Positions 9,207 through 18,313 of a DNA stretch of 64,000 bases are shown here, one piece after another (position 1 is the first letter of the stretch; each line of letters opens with the position of its first letter). Made by a program: the position numbers and the translations under genes. Origin of the DNA: Phyllobacterium zundukense (GTDB lineage Bacteria; Pseudomonadota; Alphaproteobacteria; Rhizobiales; Rhizobiaceae); assembly GCF_002764115.1 (NCBI RefSeq), contig NZ_CP017942.1, positions 319,001 to 383,000 of the forward strand, written 5' to 3'. Below the pieces are notes generated by a model that saw only the letters and a program-made list of their open reading frames with translations, was not told the DNA's origin and did no database searches.

Positions 9207-10604
9207 GTGTTAAGTAGTAACGTTTCGCTGATTGAATCGTCGATTGCACCCGATAGCAGCCCCATAGCAGAGAAGCACACGGCAATCGATCATTGTCATG
9301 CTGTGTGGCATCAATTTGGACTGCGGATTCCGCGGGTAGCGCTTTTTCCTGACGCAGTAGTTCCTCACTCGCGCTACCTTCGCGAAGTTTTTGATGTTGT
9401 CGACAATAGCGATGTTGATGCAGTCTTGCTCACCAACGACAAGCAGCTGTTCGCGCTGGATAAGTTTCGCAGCGCGCGCGACCTGTTCCTCGTCCCGGTT
9501 ATAAATGTGACCGGGAAATCCAGTCCCGCTGCGGATGTCGCTTTCAATTTGAGAAATCCACAATCCTGGGTCGAAACAGCGGCTCGCATCAAGCAGTTCT
9601 CCGACCGCAGAAGCCGCTTGTCATACCGGTTTCTCTCGCCAAGCTCGCCGGCCGTGCGAATGCTCGCCTACCTGTTTGTATCAGGCGATGACCTCACTCC
9701 GATCAGGCAGCCGGACTCTCCATTTTATTTTGCATATAGAGCGTTTCCAAATACCCGTTCGACCATGTTGATCGCTGAGGCCCTCGCCGATAAGGGGTGG
9801 CTTGAGCGCAACTTTTTTGACCGGCATCACGAATGCGCCGCATGCCATTCTCATCGTTTGATTGTCAGGGAGGAATGTCCCGCTTGCCATTCGCCACATC
9901 TATCGGAAACGGATCTGATCCACCACTATAGTTGCGCGCAGCTGAGCCCAGAAGCTGATTTTCGCCGGGGGACCGCGTTGGTTTGTCCGAAATGCAGCAA
10001 GCAACTGCGTCACTACGGCAAAGACTATGACAAACCAGGGCGCGTTGAGATCTGCGGTCGATGTCAGAAGACTACCTCTGAGCCAGCCATCGGCTTTGTA
10101 TGCCAGGATTGTGGAATGCGGGTGGATGGGGACGCGGTCAACGTATCGGACGTTTTCTCTTATTCCCTTTCCGCTCAAGCTGGCGCCTTGTTAGCTAACG
10201 ATACTGTCGAAGTCGAGTATTTCCCGAGCGCTCTGTTGCAGAATCTTCCAGAGGAACTCCAAAGGAGGGTCCGGCAGCTCTCCAACCCCAAGGAAAGCGC
10301 ATCGGATTTCGTCGTCGCTGAGATACAATACGGTGCGCGCGAACTCTTATTGGAGAAGAAAGGTGAAGCCGCATTTTATTCAATGCGAAAGCTCTTAGCC
10401 GACAATCTTCAGGGCATTCTGGGAGATAATGCGTCCGTTCACTCGTCCAATGATCGCGATTATGTGCTTTTTCTCGGTGTTACCGAAAGCAGCCTCAGCG
10501 CCTACGCGCAGAAGATACTGGATCACTCCGAATCCATCTTGTTCGACAAACTGTACCCGACATTGCTTGTTTTGTGGGCGGGTCGTGAAGGAACGAGCCG
10601 GTGA
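9207..10604 (+). CDS. TackOD1 zinc-ribbon protein with receiver-like N-terminus and degenerate GGDEF-like C-terminus
   Basis: This 465 aa protein starts at a GTG with a GGAAAGG site. Residues 1-190 resemble a degenerate response-regulator fold. Residues 195-305 hold eleven Cys, ten of them in CxxC pairs (210/213, 224/227, 260/263, 283/286, 299/302), plus LIHHYSC and LRHYGKDYDKPG. That pattern matches the TackOD1 (Thaumarchaeal output domain 1) metal-binding domain. Residues 345-460 have the spacing of a GGDEF domain (a basic Gly-rich helix, then RDYVLFLGV where GGDEFLIL would be), but the catalytic GGDEF is missing; this is my inference. Its stop overlaps the glycosyltransferase start, suggesting it regulates or scaffolds that enzyme. 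There is no signal peptide. Confidence 0.75.
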   Translation: MLSSNVSLIESSIAPDSSPIAEKHTAIDHCHAVWHQFGLRIPRVALFPDAVVPHSRYLREVFDVVDNSDVDAVLLTNDKQLFALDKFRSARDLFLVPVINVTGKSSPAADVAFNLRNPQSWVETAARIKQFSDRRSRLSYRFLSPSSPAVRMLAYLFVSGDDLTPIRQPDSPFYFAYRAFPNTRSTMLIAEALADKGWLERNFFDRHHECAACHSHRLIVREECPACHSPHLSETDLIHHYSCAQLSPEADFRRGTALVCPKCSKQLRHYGKDYDKPGRVEICGRCQKTTSEPAIGFVCQDCGMRVDGDAVNVSDVFSYSLSAQAGALLANDTVEVEYFPSALLQNLPEELQRRVRQLSNPKESASDFVVAEIQYGARELLLEKKGEAAFYSMRKLLADNLQGILGDNASVHSSNDRDYVLFLGVTESSLSAYAQKILDHSESILFDKLYPTLLVLWAGREGTSR

Positions 10605-11881
10605 GCGATCTCGACATCGGTTTGTCGTTTCTTCTAACCCAAACTGTCGCAAGTTTAGTCGCGATTTTTTGGTACACACTCATCTTTGACATTCCAAGAT
10701 ACGTCCTACCATTTGCGTTTACCGCAGTCACCATGCGCAACCGTTCCTCAAACAACGCAACAGCGCCAACCTTGCGAGAGATCGCACCGGCAGGAGTGAG
10801 CATTGTTCTCATTGGCCATAACGAAGCGGATTCCATCGGGGCGTGCGTTCGCTCGTTAAAGGAACAGTCCTTTTCGGATTTTGAGATTGTTATCGTCAGC
10901 GACGGCTCGACGGATGGAATGAGCAAGGTCGCACAGGAAATGGTGCGCAACGGCCTGGCGACCTGCATTCTTACTACGGGCATCAGGGGTGGAAAGGCGA
11001 GCGGAACCAATCTCGCATGCGAAATCGCGCGAGGAGACATCATCATCAACATCGACTGCGATTGTTCGTTTGACCGGTTTGCGATTGAACATCTCTTGAT
11101 ACCATTCGAGGACGAAAGAGTTGGCGCGGCCTGCGGTGACATCGCACCGCGCAACGCCCATGCAAGTGTTATCTCACAATTTCAGGAAATCGAATATCTG
11201 GAGTCGATTTCGGTCGGCAAGCGCTTCAGTGCAGCGATTAACCAAGTGACTTGTGCGTCCGGTGCTTTCAGCGCGTTTCGCAGAACAGCCTTGCGCCAAG
11301 TGGGCGGTCTGGACGTTGGCGGGGGTGAGGATCTCGATGTTACGTTGCGGCTGCGGCGAGCAGGCTGGCGCATTGCCTATGTGCCGGATGCTGTGTGCTA
11401 TACGGATGTCCCCACCACTGTTTACAACTACATCCGGCAACGCCTGCGCTGGGAGCGCGATGCTGTATGGATCCGGTTTCGGAAACACCGCCGGCTGCTC
11501 AATCCCTTCGATCCGAAGTTTCGACTCGCCGAAGCGTTACATCAGTGCGATTTCGTGCTGTTCAATATTGTCGGGACCTGCATATTCCCCGTTTACGTTG
11601 CCTGGCTTGCAATCAACTTTGGTTCACTCGCTATTCCAATCCTTATTGCGATGCAGATCGCGCTTCTGATTCTGGACGCTCTGATGCTCGCGTTAGCGTG
11701 CTGGACAACGGGCCGCCCCAATTTCTGGCGCAACCTGGCGTTCCTTCCCGGCTACTCAATCTTCATGTCCTATGTGATGCGAGGCGTGCGCCTGATGGCT
11801 TACGTCGATGAGTGGTTTCTTTCAGGATCCCACAGGGACAACTACACCCCGATTAAAGTTCGCCACGAACGCGCCTGGTGA
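10601..11881 (+). CDS. Processive family 2 glycosyltransferase (cellulose synthase/Alg8-like)
   Basis: This 426 aa membrane glycosyltransferase starts at a GTG that overlaps the upstream stop. An N-terminal membrane segment (about 8-40) is followed by a GT2 catalytic domain with SDGST (Asp101), DCD (152-154), GGED (241-244) and QRLRW (280-284). The last is the QxxRW signature of processive polymer synthases. Further membrane segments lie at about 310-400. It should polymerise a nucleotide-sugar-derived glycan and export it through its own channel. It sits between the TackOD1 protein and an HlyD-like protein, an arrangement like Alg8/Alg44 or other synthase-dependent systems. The sugar is unknown. 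Confidence 0.88.
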   Translation: MSDLDIGLSFLLTQTVASLVAIFWYTLIFDIPRYVLPFAFTAVTMRNRSSNNATAPTLREIAPAGVSIVLIGHNEADSIGACVRSLKEQSFSDFEIVIVSDGSTDGMSKVAQEMVRNGLATCILTTGIRGGKASGTNLACEIARGDIIINIDCDCSFDRFAIEHLLIPFEDERVGAACGDIAPRNAHASVISQFQEIEYLESISVGKRFSAAINQVTCASGAFSAFRRTALRQVGGLDVGGGEDLDVTLRLRRAGWRIAYVPDAVCYTDVPTTVYNYIRQRLRWERDAVWIRFRKHRRLLNPFDPKFRLAEALHQCDFVLFNIVGTCIFPVYVAWLAINFGSLAIPILIAMQIALLILDALMLALACWTTGRPNFWRNLAFLPGYSIFMSYVMRGVRLMAYVDEWFLSGSHRDNYTPIKVRHERAW

Positions 11882-11890
11882 GGTCTTCAA

Positions 11891-12901
11891 ATGAAATATA
11901 TCCGGAAACGTCCCCGCATAGATAACCTCGACAGGCAACAGAGATCGGCCTCCGGTCGACTTGGCAGATCAGTGTACCTCGCGTTTCTGGCGGGGCTTGT
12001 GCTCTTGCTCGGCAACTACCTGGTCGGCGGGATGTTCATATTGTCGGCGGATGGCATCGTGCTCAATCAGCGGTTCGTCGTTTCTGCCAGTTATCCGGCG
12101 ACAATCACCAAGGTGCTGGTCAGCGAAGGCGACAGTGTCACCGAAGGAACGCCGCTCGTTGAACTCGAATCTTTCGAGATGGTGAAGGAGATCGCAGACC
12201 TTTCCGTGCGCACAAGTGAACTTGCAGTACGGGAAGGCGAGTTGCGCGGGAAGGCCTCGACGATTACGGAGCTCTTGCCCCTCGCACAGCGCTCTGCACG
12301 TGAAAGCAACGATGCCGTCGCTCGACTTGACCGGGTTTCTGCACGAGGGCTCGTTCTCGGGACAAGGCGAGATGAGGCGCTGACAGCCAACTTTCAAGCC
12401 GCAGAACGTTACACTGAACTGACTGCGCAAGCCGGGGTCACTGAAAATGAGCTTCGGGTCGTAGAAGAGTCCAGGCAAGTGGCTAGCAATGCGGTCAGCA
12501 AAATGAACGCAATTTATAATCAGGGCAAGATACGGGCAGTGGTTGCAGGGGTCGTTGGCTCCAAAATTCCTGTCCCGGGACAGGTCGTGCGCTTGGGCGA
12601 CGAATTGCTGCAGATCAATGGAGGGAAGGCCTACCTGTTTGCCTATCTGCCCGATCAATATCTGTTTTCGATCACTAAAGGTATGAAAGTTGAGGTTCGC
12701 GGCGGAAATGAGAGTTCAATAGGAACAATTGAAAAGGTATTGCCGATTGCGGATGCTCTGCCGGCAGAATTTCAGAATATGCTGCGGCCGCGTGATCGAT
12801 CTCGCCTGATCCGCATTGCACTTCCCGAAAAGCATCCCTTTGCGGTGACCCAGAAGGTGGTCATTCGCGGCTGCATAGCTGGCTGGTGCTGGGTGCGGTG
12901 A
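11891..12901 (+). CDS. HlyD/Alg44-like membrane-fusion protein
   Basis: This 336 aa protein begins nine bases after the glycosyltransferase. A short cytoplasmic tail is followed by one membrane segment (about 27-50) and a biotinyl-lipoyl-like half (PATITKVLVSEGDSVTEGT). A helical hairpin region (about 85-185) and a second lipoyl half (RAVVAGVVGSKIPVPGQVV) follow. This is the periplasmic-adaptor architecture of HlyD and of the co-polymerase part of Alg44. It probably couples the glycosyltransferase to export across the periplasm. No PilZ domain is present, unlike Alg44. The C-terminus ends GCIAGWCWVR. Confidence 0.82.
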   Translation: MKYIRKRPRIDNLDRQQRSASGRLGRSVYLAFLAGLVLLLGNYLVGGMFILSADGIVLNQRFVVSASYPATITKVLVSEGDSVTEGTPLVELESFEMVKEIADLSVRTSELAVREGELRGKASTITELLPLAQRSARESNDAVARLDRVSARGLVLGTRRDEALTANFQAAERYTELTAQAGVTENELRVVEESRQVASNAVSKMNAIYNQGKIRAVVAGVVGSKIPVPGQVVRLGDELLQINGGKAYLFAYLPDQYLFSITKGMKVEVRGGNESSIGTIEKVLPIADALPAEFQNMLRPRDRSRLIRIALPEKHPFAVTQKVVIRGCIAGWCWVR

Positions 12902-13110
12902 CCTGGAAGAAATTCTTCCGTTGGGTCACTCGGCTCCTTATCTTCATGCAAAGGCAGTCGCCAAAAATTCAACGCCGATTGACACCGATGTGTTCACTTG
13001 AGGCTGCTCGTGATAGGTTCGAGAACTGACATTGAAATGGGGCCAGGTGTATTGTTCGGCTCGCATTGCTTTCGATGTAGACCAATCTAAGAAAAAGCTG
13101 GAGAACTGCG

Positions 13111-13770
13111 ATGGGCCTTCGTATCAACGATACTGCACCGGATTTCACCGCTGAAACAACGCAGGGCGAAATCCATTTCCATGATTGGATCAAGGACAGC
13201 TATGCAGTGCTGTTCAGTCATCCAAAGAACTTTACCCCGGTCTGCACGACCGAGCTCGGATATATGGCCGGTCTTGCCCCGGAATTCGCAAAACGAAATG
13301 CCAAAATCATTGGCATTTCCGTCGATCCCGTTGAAAGCCATGACAAATGGAAGGCGGACATCAAGACGGCAACCGGTCATGAGGTCGACTATCCCCTCAT
13401 CGGTGACCGTGACCTGAAGATTGCAAAACTTTACGACATGCTGCCGGCTGAGGCAGGCGACACGTCGGAAGGGCGCACGCCCGCCGACAACGCCACCGTG
13501 CGTTCTGTCTTCATTATCGGGCCCGACAAGAAGGTGAAACTTACCATCACCTACCCGATGACTACAGGCCGCAATTTCGATGAGATTCTACGTGCCATTG
13601 ACAGCATTCAACTGACCGCAAAACATCAGGTCGCAACGCCTGCCCAATGGAAACAGGGAGAGGATGTCATCATCACGGCTGCTGTATCGGACGAGGATGC
13701 CACACAACGCTTCGGTGGGTTCGAGCGTGTGCTGCCGTATCTCCGTAAAACCAAGCAACCGGCGAACTGA
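13111..13770 (+). CDS. 1-Cys peroxiredoxin (Prx6 family)
   Basis: This 219 aa thiol peroxidase carries the Prx6-type active site NFTPVCTTELG with the peroxidatic Cys at about residue 45. The Prx6 C-terminal extension (GEDVIITAAVSDEDA) is also present. The length matches the 1-Cys class (about 220). It reduces peroxides in the cytoplasm. A GGAG site lies before the ATG. It appears to be a single-gene unit: a 210-base gap lies upstream, and a weak 8-bp hairpin at 13796-13829 lies downstream. Confidence 0.93.
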   Translation: MGLRINDTAPDFTAETTQGEIHFHDWIKDSYAVLFSHPKNFTPVCTTELGYMAGLAPEFAKRNAKIIGISVDPVESHDKWKADIKTATGHEVDYPLIGDRDLKIAKLYDMLPAEAGDTSEGRTPADNATVRSVFIIGPDKKVKLTITYPMTTGRNFDEILRAIDSIQLTAKHQVATPAQWKQGEDVIITAAVSDEDATQRFGGFERVLPYLRKTKQPAN

Positions 13771-13921
13771 GCACAATCAATCTTCGATATGGAAATGCTG
13801 CCGGGTGAAACGGACATAGCTCGGCAGCAATGATCGGATGCAAAAATCTGATAGCGGAGGAACCGTGCTGCTCATTTGAAAAGGCGAACCTGGCTTATCA
13901 ACTTTCCTGAAAGGTGCAGGA

Positions 13922-15754
13922 ATGGCAAAGAAAAGCAGAGACTTGCAGATTACTCGAATTGAGCGAACCGGTCTCTACGCAGCGCGCCAATTTCTGGACA
14001 GCGCCCTTGAGGAAGCGCTGCTGCTTCGCATTCCCTTCGATTTTTACTTTCAAGATCCCCTGGTTGCTGCTGAAAACCCCAAGCTGGCTTTCGACGAGGA
14101 TGCTTTCGTTCCATGGGAACCGGGGATAGGAGATGGCCCCACCAGCGCGCGTTTCGTAATAGTTGATTATGACGGAGGCACGGAAACCCTCGTCCCCCCG
14201 GCACGTTGGGACGAAAAGGCCAGCGCATTCGTCGATACAAAGGGCAAGGCTCTCAATCGGACCAACAAGGAATCACTGCAATTTCACCAGGTCAATGTGT
14301 GGGCGGTATTGCAACGTGCATTGGACTTCTTCGAGAACGGCTTTGGACTTGGCCGGCGAATTTTGTGGGGTTTTGAAGGCAGCCGGCTGATCGTCGTTCC
14401 ACACGCCGGCTATGGTGAAAACGCTTTCTACGACCGGCAGAGCAAATCGCTGCAGTTCTATTATTTCGACCGCGACAAGGAACGTATCTTTACGTGCCTC
14501 TCGGCAGACATCATCAATCACGAATTCGGTCACGCAGTGCTCGATGGTATCCGACCGCATTTCATCGAATCCGTTCTTCCGGAGACCGCTGCATTCCATG
14601 AATTCATGGGTGACCTTACAGCCATTCTGATCGCATTTCGAAACAACGCCTTTCGTCAGCAGCTCATCGCTGAAACGAAGGGGAATCTGGAGAGCGAAAG
14701 CACACTTTCAAAACTGGCAGAGCAGTTCGGCAAGCACGTGACCGATAAACCTTATCTTCGCAGTGCCCGCAACAACCTGACATACAAAGATATCGCGAAT
14801 GATCAGCGCCCGCACTACATGTCGCAAGTGCTGACGGGAGCCATGTTTGACATCATTCTTCGCTTGTCAAAATACTATGTTGTCAAAAGAAATCGCACCG
14901 TACCCCAGGCGTTCTGGGACACTATTCAGCGTATGCAACATATGGCCATTCAGCCGCTCGATCTGCTCCCGCCCGTCGACGTTACTTTTCGCGACTATGT
15001 ATTGGCCGTGTTGCGCGCTGAGGAGATAGCCAATCCAACAGACCCGGACGGTTATCGCGGCATGATGCTCGATGTGTTCGAGCGTAGAGGACTTATCAGC
15101 GCCTCAGAGGTTACCGAGCTTAAAGCTTCGCGTCACATATTCGATCGTCTGCAATTGGAGGTATTTCACGATATCGATACGATCGCGAGCTCGCGCGCCG
15201 ACGCCTACCGTTTTCTCGATGACAACCGCAAAGCTCTTTTTATTCCCTACACCGCCGACATCACCGTTTCGGATCTTTGCACGGCGCAGAAACTCACTCG
15301 TCAGGCGCGTCGACAGCCGAAACAGGTTCTTCTTCAATACATCTGGCGTGAAGACCTCGTTCTCAAGGGAGCGCAGTTCGGCCAGTTCAACGGTAAGATA
15401 GCGAGTCTGCTTTGCGGAGGTACGCTCGCGTTCGACGAAAACGGCAACGTGCTGGCATGGGCACGTAAGCCCGGTACGCTGCCCCTCGCCGGTACAGGCA
15501 AGGCAGTTATCGAGGAGGCAATTGAAGGCAAGAAACGCCACGACGCATTCCTTGCCGCTTTGGTCCAGCGGATAATGGCCGGGCGAATAGGCACAGCTAT
15601 CGGTGGTGAAAGAGGCTTGCTTGCGAAAAGTGTACCACCGCTTACGTCCCGGGTCGTCGACGGAACAGTTCGATTCGAACTTTCGCCCCATCTTGGCATC
15701 CACGACGATGAACACGATGTTCTAGGAGGCCGGCCATGGCAGATAAGCTCCTAG
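13922..15754 (+). CDS. Thermolysin-like (gluzincin) metallopeptidase, cytoplasmic, unknown role
   Basis: This 610 aa protein carries HEFGH at 200-204 and a second motif AAFHEFMGD with Glu227. That is the HExxH plus distal Glu arrangement of thermolysin-type (M4-like) gluzincins, where thermolysin has NEAISD. There is no signal peptide or propeptide and no membrane segment, so unlike secreted thermolysins it should act inside the cell. The region after about residue 400 is not recognised. AAGGTGCAGGA precedes the ATG. The last 19 bases overlap the downstream MBL-fold gene in another frame, which implies coupled expression of the two proteins. Target and trigger are unknown. Confidence 0.75.
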   Translation: MAKKSRDLQITRIERTGLYAARQFLDSALEEALLLRIPFDFYFQDPLVAAENPKLAFDEDAFVPWEPGIGDGPTSARFVIVDYDGGTETLVPPARWDEKASAFVDTKGKALNRTNKESLQFHQVNVWAVLQRALDFFENGFGLGRRILWGFEGSRLIVVPHAGYGENAFYDRQSKSLQFYYFDRDKERIFTCLSADIINHEFGHAVLDGIRPHFIESVLPETAAFHEFMGDLTAILIAFRNNAFRQQLIAETKGNLESESTLSKLAEQFGKHVTDKPYLRSARNNLTYKDIANDQRPHYMSQVLTGAMFDIILRLSKYYVVKRNRTVPQAFWDTIQRMQHMAIQPLDLLPPVDVTFRDYVLAVLRAEEIANPTDPDGYRGMMLDVFERRGLISASEVTELKASRHIFDRLQLEVFHDIDTIASSRADAYRFLDDNRKALFIPYTADITVSDLCTAQKLTRQARRQPKQVLLQYIWREDLVLKGAQFGQFNGKIASLLCGGTLAFDENGNVLAWARKPGTLPLAGTGKAVIEEAIEGKKRHDAFLAALVQRIMAGRIGTAIGGERGLLAKSVPPLTSRVVDGTVRFELSPHLGIHDDEHDVLGGRPWQISS

Positions 15755-17076
15755 TCAGAGCCTACAACGTCGAGGTCGGCGATTGCATCTATTGCCGGAT
15801 CCCAAAAGCGCACAGGCTCGACAATATGGTCGATGATTTTCATATTCTGATCGATTGCGGGTCTGTCGGCGGAATCGGTCATTTAAAGGCCGCAGTCGAC
15901 AATCTGAAAACCATGTTGCCCGATACAGTGGACGGCAAGAAACGCCTTGATCTGTTGGTCGTTACTCACGAGCACAAGGATCATATTGCCGGCTTTGATC
16001 CGGAACTCTTCAGGCGGATCAAGATAGACAATATATGGATGAATGCGGCGATGAATCCCCAGCATCCGCAGGGGAGCGGAGTACAGCAACTACACGACTT
16101 GGCCACAATTGCGATGCGGAACATTGCGAGCATGAATATCGCCTTGAGCTCCGAATTGCAGGATCTCGTCGCGCTCTACGGGATCGACAATGACGGCGCA
16201 ATGGAGGCGCTCCGCACGACCCTTCCCGAAAGCAATGGCATTGCACCGAATTATGTTCACGCAGGGATGACGCAAGCAGACCTCGGGCTAACGTCGCTGG
16301 TCGGCGCGACAATCAAAGTGCTCAGTCCCGAGAAAGATATCGATCACTTCTATCTTGGCAAGGAACTCGACGAGACGCTGCACGGCCTTTCTTCCACGAT
16401 TGCACTCTTCCGGAAAGCATCGAACAAGAAACCAAGCGCTTACCCTTTAAGTATCAGCAAATCCGACTTTCACACGTTGCAATCCCGTATGATGTCGGGG
16501 GCTTTCGCGTTCGCGGAGCTATCGAGCACAGTGACGAACAATACCAGTATTGTCCTTCTCATCGAGTGGAACGGAAAGCGGCTGCTGTTCGTCGGCGACG
16601 CGGAATGGAATACCGCCTTCAAAGCCGGAAAATCCAACGGCGCGTGGAATGTCATGTGGCATCGGCGGCGGGCCGAATTGAACGCTCCAATCGACTTCCT
16701 TAAGATCGGCCATCATGGCAGCGAAAATGCGACACCCTGGAATGACCAAGCCAATGGGCAGGTGACCGAGCCGAGTATTATCCTCGACGCCATCTTACCT
16801 GTGCCGGCTAATAGTTCTCACCCTAAGGCAAAGGCTGTCGTCTCGACCAAGCGTAAAAATTACGAAACGATCCCTCGGTCAGAGCTTCTGGTGGAGCTTG
16901 GCCGGCGCGTTCAGAGCGTACGTAACTATCAACAGCGGCTTGGCGTCGCCGCCTTCAACCTTCCAAAATATGATGAGTTTGAAAAGAACTGGCTCAATAC
17001 GCCACAGCCCTGGCGAACAGACTGTGAGCATGCCCTGAGCGGCAAGGATTTTGTCGATGTTGAGATTGAAGCCTAG
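15736..17076 (+). CDS. MBL-fold metallohydrolase (ComEC/Rec2-like beta-lactamase domain)
   Basis: This 446 aa soluble protein has an intact metallo-beta-lactamase signature: HILIDCGS near 37, HEHKDH (HxHxDH, 78-83), LLFVGDAEW and LKIGHHGSEN. The last two resemble the hydrolase domain of ComEC/Rec2. No membrane segment is present. It could be a nuclease, phosphodiesterase or lactonase. An AGGAGG site sits six bases before the ATG, inside the end of the upstream peptidase gene, so both proteins are probably made together. An in-frame extension has no support. Confidence 0.85.
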   Translation: MADKLLVRAYNVEVGDCIYCRIPKAHRLDNMVDDFHILIDCGSVGGIGHLKAAVDNLKTMLPDTVDGKKRLDLLVVTHEHKDHIAGFDPELFRRIKIDNIWMNAAMNPQHPQGSGVQQLHDLATIAMRNIASMNIALSSELQDLVALYGIDNDGAMEALRTTLPESNGIAPNYVHAGMTQADLGLTSLVGATIKVLSPEKDIDHFYLGKELDETLHGLSSTIALFRKASNKKPSAYPLSISKSDFHTLQSRMMSGAFAFAELSSTVTNNTSIVLLIEWNGKRLLFVGDAEWNTAFKAGKSNGAWNVMWHRRRAELNAPIDFLKIGHHGSENATPWNDQANGQVTEPSIILDAILPVPANSSHPKAKAVVSTKRKNYETIPRSELLVELGRRVQSVRNYQQRLGVAAFNLPKYDEFEKNWLNTPQPWRTDCEHALSGKDFVDVEIEA

Positions 17077-17201
17077 CTCCATTAGAGGCTGGCTTGGTGC
17101 TAGTGCCGTGTGCCGATCTGCATATATATTTGACAAGCTTGCGTTGAAGGCTGCAGTGATGGTCCCATCATCCGTACATCCAACGGTTGAATGAGGACTT
17201 T

Positions 17202-18110
17202 ATGAATTTCAGACAGCTCGAAGTTCTGAGGACACTACTGGTCACGGGCTCGACGACGGCTACTGCGCGGGCAATGGGGCTCAGTCAGTCAGGTGTCAGC
17301 CGCTTGCTGCAACAGCTTGAATCCGATCTGTCGCTGCAATTGTTCGCGCGGGACAAGGGCCGCCTCATTCCAACACCAGAGGCGGAAAAACTAGCCTATG
17401 ATGCCGAACTCGTCCTCTCCAGCATTGATCGTTTCAGCAACCTCGCGCAGGATCTGCGTAGCGGCGCCGTCGGCCCGGAATCCATACGCATGGCATTGCC
17501 CCACAGTCTCGCCGATCATCTGACACCGGCGTTGCTTGCTGACTTCGACAAAGCGTTTCCAAGGGTGCGCATCGAGACCTTTTTCGACACCTCAATGTCG
17601 ATTACCCGGCTTGTCGAACAGCGGACGGTAGATTTCGGCTTTCTGCGCTATGAGGGTCAGCAAAGTGCTGGCGTTGAACTGGAGAAGGTCGCAAGCGGAC
17701 GCAAAGTCTGCGTCATCCCCAGTGGGCACGCCTTGGCTGAATTGGAAAAGATCACGCCAAAGGAGTTGCGCGGCATTCCCTTGATCCTCATCGGCCGCAA
17801 CCGGCCCAACCGTATGAAACTCGACGAGGTTTTCCGGCGCGCAGGCGTGCCGCAGAATGTAAAGATCGAAACTCACAGCAACAATTCTGCCTTTGCCTTT
17901 GCGGCACATGGTCTCGGTGTCGCAATTATCAGCAGCTTCTTCGCCAATCTTACCCGGGATCCGAAAGTGGTCGTCCGGCCGTTTGACCCGCCTCTGACGC
18001 AAGAGTTCGGTCTCGCCAAGGCCGCAGGAGTTCCGCTCTCCATTGCGGCAGACGCCTTGATCAAGCGTTTGAAACAAATGCTGATTTCAATGGAACAGGA
18101 AACCGCTTGA
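17202..18110 (+). CDS. LysR-family transcriptional regulator
   Basis: This 302 aa regulator has an N-terminal winged helix-turn-helix (about 2-60: FRQLEVLRTLLVTGS, MGLSQSGVSRLLQQLE) and a LysR-type periplasmic-binding-like effector domain. A TTG at 17187 is also in frame, but GAGGA at 17193-17197 lies just upstream of the ATG at 17202, which therefore is the better start. It reads into the peptide ABC operon starting at 18314. A dyad with T-N11-A lies between them, so it most likely controls that operon in response to its substrate. Confidence 0.9.
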   Translation: MNFRQLEVLRTLLVTGSTTATARAMGLSQSGVSRLLQQLESDLSLQLFARDKGRLIPTPEAEKLAYDAELVLSSIDRFSNLAQDLRSGAVGPESIRMALPHSLADHLTPALLADFDKAFPRVRIETFFDTSMSITRLVEQRTVDFGFLRYEGQQSAGVELEKVASGRKVCVIPSGHALAELEKITPKELRGIPLILIGRNRPNRMKLDEVFRRAGVPQNVKIETHSNNSAFAFAAHGLGVAIISSFFANLTRDPKVVVRPFDPPLTQEFGLAKAAGVPLSIAADALIKRLKQMLISMEQETA

Positions 18111-18186
18111 CATAGCAGGGATACGTTTCCGCTCCTTTCCATACTTCGGAGGAGTCTCCGTTGGCCAGAACCTATACGCATACACC

Positions 18187-18203
18187 TATGACGATTACTC
18201 ATA
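18187..18203 (+). promoter_or_regulatory. Candidate LysR operator (TATGACGATTACTCATA)
   Basis: The 5-bp arms TATGA and TCATA surround seven bases and contain the LysR-family T-N11-A pattern. The site lies in the only gap between the LysR gene and the ABC operon, about 110 bases before the first permease start. Confidence 0.45.
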
Positions 18204-18313
18204 ATATTGCGCGATGTTCTTACATATGCTCATAGATAGGGCTCAACAGGCCAAGCGGCGGCGTAGCTCACGACTGTGACAAGCGTCTGTCAAAAGAGCA
18301 GAATGGGAACCAG

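Noticed and set aside
12976..13000. TTGACA near 12980 as a peroxiredoxin promoter
   Set aside because: No acceptable -10 hexamer lies 16-18 bases downstream.
13796..13829. Hairpin after the peroxiredoxin gene as a terminator
   Set aside because: The 8-bp stem has an 18-base loop and no T run, so the evidence is too weak to list it.
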